12,161 bases of DNA from an uncultured Helicobacter sp. (lineage in GTDB: Bacteria; Campylobacterota; Campylobacteria; Campylobacterales; Helicobacteraceae), in contig NZ_CAJTLL010000030.1 of assembly GCF_910577135.1 (NCBI RefSeq), positions 1 to 12,161 on the forward strand, written 5' to 3'. The notes beneath the pieces were generated by a model. It ran no database searches and was not told the origin of the DNA. It saw only the letters and a list, made by a program, of their open reading frames with translations. Of the stretch, positions 7,335 to 12,161 are shown piece by piece (within the stretch, counting starts at the first letter, position 1; each line of letters opens with the position of its first letter). The position numbers and the translations under genes were made by a program.

Positions 7335-9088
7335 TTTATGACTTTAGCTTCTTTAACACAAGTAGAGATGAAAAATTTTTCCTCTATATCCTTGCTAGAA
7401 CAGCTAAAAGCCTACATTTAGACGCATTTTTCTATACACACGCAGAGCATACGCATTGCCTCTTGCCCGATATATCCGCTTTAAGCGAATCTTACAAAAC
7501 ATATATTTCCACAGATGGCAACCCCTTAGAATCGTATAGAAACAACGACATCAATTATGCGCAAAATATCCTACAGTTTGCCAATGATATGGCGCACAAT
7601 ATGCCCCTTTCGCTTTATTTTTATTTCCTGCAACTTACCCCCATTAATCCACCAAAAGACTTCTATGAGGCACTTAATATCCCATCATCTCCAATATCTC
7701 TAAGCGATATTTGCACCCACGCCCTTCCACTAGGCAGCCCTCAAATCACAAGTGACACAATCTTACACAATACAGAATCTATTCTCGCACATTTTGATAC
7801 ACCAAAGACTTATTACTACACACCTTTAGCATTTCAGCATATTCTTAATCCCTCTAGTGGCACCTTTGGGCTTTTAAACCCGCCAAATACCCCAGCACAC
7901 AAGCCTTTTACAGAACCAAGCAAAGATTATTTCACACAAAGCGTTCAATCGCTCAAATCTGGAGAAAGCATTACATTTTCTACATCACGTGGGACACAGC
8001 TTCTCTCCCTTGTTCCCACATCTAGCACACACACGACCATTGCATGCGATATTGCCTCACTCAAAACCTACTTTCGCGCCCATCAAACACATATTGATAT
8101 CCTTGCAAGTTTTGAAAAGCCCTTAACGCATCTTGTGCCAAAGGAGGTTTTTCAATCCCAATTTCCCATTAATAAATGCGGCTTAGTGCAGGTTGGACTG
8201 CCCTATGATATGCCCTTGGCGTTACTTGGGGCATTGCTTTTGCAAGAAGAGATTTCCTACTTCTTCCTCTCGCACACTACAGAATCTACACCTTTTGACT
8301 TTCAGCACTCCCCTAGCCCAAAGGAGCAGATTCTAAGCATTGCTCAAAATGGCATATTTATCGATACACACATTACACAAGGCAACACCCTGCAATCCCT
8401 TATAGACGCACATTTAAACCCTAAAGACAATCAAAGACATCTAGTAATTTATCTTAGCACACGCAACCCAAGTGCATTTCTTATTGTCGAGCAAACAGCT
8501 AGAATCCTCCTTGATATTGCCTTTGAGAATAATCCTCGCCTAATCCTTGAAAACATTGCACGTTCCTATGAAAGCGGCGATGAGCTACTCAAAAACTTTA
8601 GTAGACTTTTTCCCAATCTTGCCTCTAATGCTTTCACTCTACCCTCCACGTTTATGCCCTCAAGCAACCTTATAGATATTTTTGATAGTGCAGCCACCAT
8701 ACTCGGCTTTCACGCACAAGAGAGCAATGATAAAAATGCTATTTTCTATCGTGCATATCGATTCGTGCGTGAGAGGGGACCCCGCATTGATTATAAACTT
8801 TTACGCAAGGATAATGAGATTTCTTTAGATTATCATCGCATTATCCGCTCCTGTCTTAGCTTCAAATGCGCGGGTATGGAGGATGAAATACTCTGCTTTG
8901 GGCTATTAGATTCTCTAAGTGAGTTTGTCGCTACGCTCGTGCGCGATACTTTAACCAATCTTGCCATTGACAAAGTTCTTTTGCTTGGCGATATGCTAAG
9001 TCATCATATATTCCTTGATAGAATCTTAGAGTATCTGCCTAAAAATATTCAACTCCTTTTACCAAAAGATGGTTTGATAGATTACTGA
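7331..9088 (+). CDS. hydE: Hydrogenase maturation protein HydE, HypF-like C-terminus
   Basis: This 585-residue protein is the fifth gene of the hydrogenase operon, overlapping hydD by ATGA; AGAGG just upstream serves as ribosome site. HydE proteins of Helicobacter and Wolinella hold this place and are needed for hydrogenase activity, although their chemistry is unclear (family knowledge). The sequence suggests a relative of HypF, the carbamoyltransferase that feeds cyanide ligand synthesis. NLIDIFDSAATILGF (446-460) resembles the HypF GRLFDAVAALLG segment, and VLLLGDMLSHHIFLDRIL (554-571) with LLPKDG (576-581) resembles the HypF C-terminal Kae1-like core. STSRG followed by ACDIASLKTYF, then EKPLTHLVPK, may match the central HypF region. 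The HypF zinc-finger cysteines and the acylphosphatase N-terminus are not seen, nor is a clear HxxxH metal pair. It may be a scaffold or accessory rather than an active carbamoyltransferase. It should not be confused with the radical SAM HydE of [FeFe] hydrogenases. Confidence 0.85.
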   Translation: MIYDFSFFNTSRDEKFFLYILARTAKSLHLDAFFYTHAEHTHCLLPDISALSESYKTYISTDGNPLESYRNNDINYAQNILQFANDMAHNMPLSLYFYFLQLTPINPPKDFYEALNIPSSPISLSDICTHALPLGSPQITSDTILHNTESILAHFDTPKTYYYTPLAFQHILNPSSGTFGLLNPPNTPAHKPFTEPSKDYFTQSVQSLKSGESITFSTSRGTQLLSLVPTSSTHTTIACDIASLKTYFRAHQTHIDILASFEKPLTHLVPKEVFQSQFPINKCGLVQVGLPYDMPLALLGALLLQEEISYFFLSHTTESTPFDFQHSPSPKEQILSIAQNGIFIDTHITQGNTLQSLIDAHLNPKDNQRHLVIYLSTRNPSAFLIVEQTARILLDIAFENNPRLILENIARSYESGDELLKNFSRLFPNLASNAFTLPSTFMPSSNLIDIFDSAATILGFHAQESNDKNAIFYRAYRFVRERGPRIDYKLLRKDNEISLDYHRIIRSCLSFKCAGMEDEILCFGLLDSLSEFVATLVRDTLTNLAIDKVLLLGDMLSHHIFLDRILEYLPKNIQLLLPKDGLIDY

Positions 9089-9101
9089 AAATGGCTATAA
9101 T
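9074..9101 (+). promoter_or_regulatory. Promoter inside the hydE 3' end, driving the lipoprotein gene
   Basis: TTGATA (9074-9079), 16 bases, then TATAAT (9096-9101) is a near-consensus housekeeping promoter. The -35 lies within the last codons of hydE and the -10 just after its stop. The transcript would begin near 9108, leaving a leader of about 21 bases with AAAGGAG before ATG 9129. It probably gives the lipoprotein-mccB-mccA group expression independent of the hydrogenase operon. Confidence 0.65.
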
Positions 9102-9128
9102 CCCACGCATTTTAATCAAAGGAGAGAT

Positions 9129-9902
9129 ATGAAAGCTATCATATATACCCTAATATTCACCTTTGCAGCCCTTATGTTAGGTGCTTGCAGTAGTGATAAA
9201 GATGTCCTTAGCACGAATGAATGTCCGCAAAATGCACTTTGCCTCTATAAAAATGTATCCTTCACACACAATATTATGCCTAATGCCTATAAGGCGAGTA
9301 TCCGCATTACTGAAAGCGATACCTTACGAAAAGGTGGCGAGATAGAATCTAACACAAAAAAAGACATTGCTAATACGCTTAATGATATTCTTAATTTGAG
9401 TAAAGAGCGGGGATTCTGTGAGGGGGGCAATCACGATTTACGCCCTAATATCCAATACAAAGATGGTGCGGCAAGGGATACAGTGGGCTATACACTAAGC
9501 TTCAACCTTGAATGCGATGTCCCAAGTGAAAAAAAGAAAGAATATGATACATTCATCGCTAATATTGATAAAAAAATCAATCAAAACAAGTATCTTAGCT
9601 TCCTTGCACCCAATGTCAATGTCATTGCCACACCTCAAGCGTGGCAGGACACGCAGGATAAAGCCTTTGGCGGTGCGTTAGAACTCGCCAAACACAAAGA
9701 AAAGGATTATTCTAAGATTCTAAATAAGCATTGCATTCTCGCAAGTGCTGACGCTATGGGTAATAATACCCTGCAGCCTGAAGTAATGAGAATGACTAAA
9801 ACAAGTAATGTCTCTGCTTATGCTGATGTGAACTGGGAGCTGCCTATGCCTAAAGAGCAAGAAATCACAGCTAAAATCCAAGTTAAATACATTTGTAAAT
9901 AA
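9129..9902 (+). CDS. Putative lipoprotein, family not recognised
   Basis: The 257-residue product starts with MKAIIYTLIFTFAALMLGAC, a lipoprotein signal: two-residue basic start, hydrophobic core, lipobox LGAC with Cys20 as the lipid-bearing residue. It should be secreted and attached to a membrane. The mature part is hydrophilic, Lys- and Asn-rich, with further cysteines (two close together in NECPQNALC) that could form disulfides. There are no membrane helices and no catalytic motif I recognise. The alternating strands towards the end (NVSAYADVNWELPMP, EITAKIQVKYICK) suggest a beta-rich fold. AAAGGAG at 9118-9124 supports ATG 9129. The gene lies 40 bases after hydE and 10 bases before mccB, behind its own promoter. 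The neighbours do not explain its role; a shared transcript with cysteine genes may be incidental. Confidence 0.85.
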   Translation: MKAIIYTLIFTFAALMLGACSSDKDVLSTNECPQNALCLYKNVSFTHNIMPNAYKASIRITESDTLRKGGEIESNTKKDIANTLNDILNLSKERGFCEGGNHDLRPNIQYKDGAARDTVGYTLSFNLECDVPSEKKKEYDTFIANIDKKINQNKYLSFLAPNVNVIATPQAWQDTQDKAFGGALELAKHKEKDYSKILNKHCILASADAMGNNTLQPEVMRMTKTSNVSAYADVNWELPMPKEQEITAKIQVKYICK

Positions 9903-9912
9903 AAGGAATGAT

Positions 9913-11067
9913 ATGAAAAGCACACTTGATACGCTCCTCATACACGGAGGAATGACGACAGACCCGCACACAGGTGCGGTAAATCGCCCCATATACCAAA
10001 CATCTACCTACGCGCAAAAAGCCTTAGGGGAGCATTCAGGCTATGAATACTCCCGCACGAAGAATCCCACACGTGATGGTATTGAAAGCCTTATCGCAGA
10101 ATGTGAGAGCGGGAAATATGGCTTTGCCTTTGCTTCAGGTATGGCAGCTATTGGGTGTGTCCTCTCTCTCTTTAAAAGCGGAGATTCTATCATTATCTCC
10201 CAAAATGTATATGGCGGGACATTTAGAATCTTAGATAAAGTCTTTTCTCATTTTAATATCAGCTATAAGATTATCGACACAAGGGATTTGAGTGCCATTG
10301 AAGCAGCCATAACACCTGAAGTTAAAGCGGTGTTTATAGAAAGCCCAGCCAATCCGCTTTTAAGCATCACTCCACTAAAGCAAGTGGCTACATTGTGTAA
10401 GAACAAGGGCATTTTAAGCGTTGTAGATAATACCTTTATGACGCCCTATCTGCAAAACCCCTTAGCGCTTGGTATAGACATCGTGCTGCATTCCGCGACA
10501 AAATATCTAGGCGGACATAGCGATGTGATAGCTGGACTTGTCGTAGTCAATGATGAGGAACTCGCCCAAAGAATAGGATTCTTACAAAATAGCATTGGCG
10601 GGGTATTAGCCCCTTTTGATAGCTTTTTGCTCATACGCGGTATGAAAACATTAGGTTTGCGTATGCAACGGCATTGTGAGAATGCCCTATTCCTCGCCCA
10701 ATCTCTAAGTAAACATAAAGCCATAAAAAAAGTATATTATCCGGGTTTGCCTAGTGATGAAGGCTATGCAATCCACTCTAAACAAGCACGTGGCGGTGGT
10801 GGAATGCTAAGCTTTGAACTAAAGGATGAATATGATTACAAAACATTCTTTAAATCCACTGCTATTATTGTCCTTGCTGAAAGTCTTGGCGGCGTAGAAT
10901 CGCTCCTTTGCCACCCTGCCTCAATGACACACGCCTCCATTCCCAAAGATATACGTGAAAATATAGGGATAAGCGAGCAGCTTATCCGTCTATCGGTAGG
11001 GATTGAATACGCACAGGACTTATTAGAGGATTTAAATCAAGCCATTGAGAGATCAAAGATAAAATAA
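9913..11067 (+). CDS. mccB: Cystathionine gamma-lyase / gamma-synthase (PLP enzyme)
   Basis: This 384-residue enzyme belongs to the Cys/Met metabolism PLP family. Lys197 in HSATKYLGGHSDV binds the cofactor. YEYSRTKNPT (Tyr46, Arg48) binds PLP phosphate across the dimer, SGMAAI (75-80) and Asp172 (VVDNTF) hold the cofactor, and Tyr100 (NVYGGT) stacks on the ring. The family's C-terminal ESLGGVESL motif is present. Sequence alone does not separate gamma-lyase from gamma-synthase (metB). The pairing with the next gene favours the lyase: in H. pylori the equivalent adjacent pair converts homocysteine to cystathionine and on to cysteine, ammonia and 2-oxobutyrate. AAAAGGA (9901-9907) precedes ATG 9913. 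The stop shares one base with the mccA start, so the two are coupled. The gene is often annotated metB. Confidence 0.93.
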   Translation: MKSTLDTLLIHGGMTTDPHTGAVNRPIYQTSTYAQKALGEHSGYEYSRTKNPTRDGIESLIAECESGKYGFAFASGMAAIGCVLSLFKSGDSIIISQNVYGGTFRILDKVFSHFNISYKIIDTRDLSAIEAAITPEVKAVFIESPANPLLSITPLKQVATLCKNKGILSVVDNTFMTPYLQNPLALGIDIVLHSATKYLGGHSDVIAGLVVVNDEELAQRIGFLQNSIGGVLAPFDSFLLIRGMKTLGLRMQRHCENALFLAQSLSKHKAIKKVYYPGLPSDEGYAIHSKQARGGGGMLSFELKDEYDYKTFFKSTAIIVLAESLGGVESLLCHPASMTHASIPKDIRENIGISEQLIRLSVGIEYAQDLLEDLNQAIERSKIK

Positions 11068-11996
11068 TGTTTATTGCTTCAACTCTTGAACTCATCGGCA
11101 ATACACCACTTTTAGAACTCACCCGCATAGCAATTCCAAACAACAATCGCATTTTTGCTAAATTAGAATCTCGCAATCCGGCAGGGGGCGTTAAAGACCG
11201 CGTAGCTTTGCATATTTTCACACAGCTTTATGATAAGGGCAAACTCACCAAAGATTCTGTGGTCATTGAAGCCACAGCAGGCAATACCGGACTTGGAATC
11301 GCACTTGTCGCACAGCAATTTCAATGCAGGGCAATACTTGTCGTGCCGGAGAAATTCTCCATTGAAAAGCAAATTTTAAGTCGTGCTCTTGGGGCAGAAG
11401 TGATTAGCACCCCCAAAGAGCTAGGTATGCAAGGCGCGATAGAGAAGGCAAAAGAGCTTTTAGACACGATGCCACACGCCTTTAGTCTTAATCAATTTGA
11501 AAATCCACAAAACCCCAAAGCACATTATCTCACCACAGCAACAGAAATTTATGCTGATATGCAAGGGCTTAAACGCCCAAATACACCGCTTTTTGATTAT
11601 TTTGTATGCGGCGCGGGAAGTGGTGGGAGCTTCAGCGGCTGTATGCGCTATTTTAAAGAGCAAGATTCTTGCATACAAGGAGTGCTATGCGACCCGATAG
11701 GTTCGATTATTGGTGGAGGAGTGGAGAGCTGCGCGAATATTGAGGGTATTGGCAATAATGTCATTCCCAAGACTATGGACACTTCTTTAATGGATAAAGT
11801 CAAAAAAGTGAGTGATGAGGAAGCCTTTGAAGGTGTAAGAATCTTAGCCAAACAAGAGGGAATCTTAGCTGGAATCTCATCTGGAGCTTGTCTTAATGCT
11901 TCGCTTCAACTCGCGCAAGAAGTGCAAAATAGCTTTATCGTAACGCTTTTTGCTGATGATTTAAGCCGCTATTTTAGTAAAAACTTGATACATTAA
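11067..11996 (+). CDS. mccA: Cystathionine beta-synthase / cysteine synthase family PLP enzyme
   Basis: This 309-residue fold-type II PLP enzyme has the OASS/CBS layout. LIGNTPLLEL opens it, Lys43 in NPAGGVKDR binds PLP, EATAGNTG (68-75) is the substrate carboxylate loop, GAGSGGSFSG (182-191) binds phosphate, IEGIG lies at 225-229 and GISSGA at 269-274. Two places differ from the common cysteine synthase form: Gly41 where Ser is usual before Val-Lys, and Ala71 where Ser is usual in the TSGNTG loop. With mccB next to it, cystathionine formation from O-acetylserine (or serine) and homocysteine is the likely reaction, as for the H. pylori homologue named cysK. There is no haem domain or CBS regulatory pair. 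ATG 11067 overlaps the mccB TAA. The stop lies in a terminator loop and overlaps the convergent gene's stop. Confidence 0.93.
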   Translation: MFIASTLELIGNTPLLELTRIAIPNNNRIFAKLESRNPAGGVKDRVALHIFTQLYDKGKLTKDSVVIEATAGNTGLGIALVAQQFQCRAILVVPEKFSIEKQILSRALGAEVISTPKELGMQGAIEKAKELLDTMPHAFSLNQFENPQNPKAHYLTTATEIYADMQGLKRPNTPLFDYFVCGAGSGGSFSGCMRYFKEQDSCIQGVLCDPIGSIIGGGVESCANIEGIGNNVIPKTMDTSLMDKVKKVSDEEAFEGVRILAKQEGILAGISSGACLNASLQLAQEVQNSFIVTLFADDLSRYFSKNLIH

Positions 11997-12013
11997 GTAT
12001 CAAAATGTTTTTT
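11985..12013. terminator. Bidirectional terminator over the two overlapping stops
   Basis: TTGATAC (11985-11991) and GTATCAA (11997-12003) form a perfect 7-bp stem around the loop ATTAA. On the plus strand TGTTTTTT follows (T-run 12008-12013). On the minus strand the stem is followed by GTTTTTAC (complement of 11978-11984). Both convergent transcripts therefore meet a hairpin with a U-run. The loop contains both stop codons: TAA 11994-11996 of mccA and the complement of TTA 11993-11995 of the chemoreceptor gene. The stem is AT-rich, so the terminator may be of modest strength. Confidence 0.65.
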
Positions 12014-12161
12014 ATTAGCATCTTGTAAAATATCTCCTGCAATTTGCTCAATACCTATGCTTACCTCTTGTGTTTTACGTAAGGTTTCTACATTCTCTTG
12101 TGTTACAGATTCTAAATGAGAGATAGCTTCATTGATTTGAGTAATACCTGTAGTTTGCTCT
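11993..12161 (-). CDS. Methyl-accepting chemotaxis protein, C-terminal end (partial)
   Basis: The complement encodes 55 residues up to the stop, beginning EQTTGITQINEAISHLESVT and continuing QENVETLRKTQEVSIGIEQI, then AGDILQDANKKHFDT. The heptad pattern and the EQ..GI.QIN.AI..L..VTQEN run are the signature of the returning helix of the chemoreceptor signalling hairpin, which sits in the cytoplasm and contacts CheA and CheW. The EQTTGI and TQEN region is of the type that also holds methylation sites. The start, sensor domain and membrane segments lie beyond 12161, so the ligand cannot be inferred. The gene converges on mccA, sharing three bases at the stops and a terminator. Confidence 0.85.
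   Translation of the reverse strand, partial: EQTTGITQINEAISHLESVTQENVETLRKTQEVSIGIEQIAGDILQDANKKHFDT

Overview
The window looks like an AT-rich Campylobacterota genome, most likely an enterohepatic Helicobacter. The evidence is a complete hydABCDE-type [NiFe] uptake hydrogenase operon in the Helicobacter/Wolinella order, a mccB-mccA (metB-cysK) pair, short Helicobacter-like -10 elements, a homopolymeric G tract, and a methyl-accepting chemotaxis receptor tail. The species cannot be fixed from the sequence alone.

Region 1 (about 1-3120) is a decayed accessory segment. After a possible gene tail (1-59) and an AT-rich spacer comes a radical SAM/SPASM-like gene (285-1765). It has an 11-G tract near its start, three in-frame stops and two frameshifts. 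A family-2 glycosyltransferase pseudogene (1762-2664, two frameshifts) overlaps its end in an ATGA junction. A further coding remnant (2642-2860) and a spacer with several inverted repeats lead into the hydrogenase promoter region. This was probably a two-gene surface-glycan locus that is no longer functional in this strain. The roughly 9 kb downstream contains no comparable lesion, which argues against poor sequence quality as the cause.

Region 2 (3123-9088) is the membrane-bound, periplasm-facing, quinone-reducing hydrogenase operon. hydA encodes the Tat-exported FeS small subunit, hydB the NiFe large subunit, hydC the di-haem cytochrome b anchor, hydD the maturation endopeptidase that trims HydB, and hydE a maturation protein whose C-terminus resembles HypF. 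Spacing is tight (10 bp, 10 bp, 1 bp, 4-bp overlap), so they are probably one transcript. Electrons from H2 would pass HydB to HydA to HydC to menaquinone.

Region 3 (9129-11996) starts at a strong-looking promoter inside the 3' end of hydE. It holds an unrecognised lipoprotein gene, then mccB and mccA, the two PLP enzymes of reverse transsulfuration (homocysteine to cystathionine to cysteine). The mccA stop overlaps the stop of a convergent chemoreceptor gene (minus strand, 11993 to beyond the window). Both stops lie in the loop of a hairpin that has T-runs on both sides, a compact bidirectional terminator.

I found no tRNA, rRNA, CRISPR array, transposase or phage gene. The less ordinary elements are the decayed radical SAM-glycosyltransferase pair with its poly-G tract, the HypF-like HydE, and the unknown lipoprotein.
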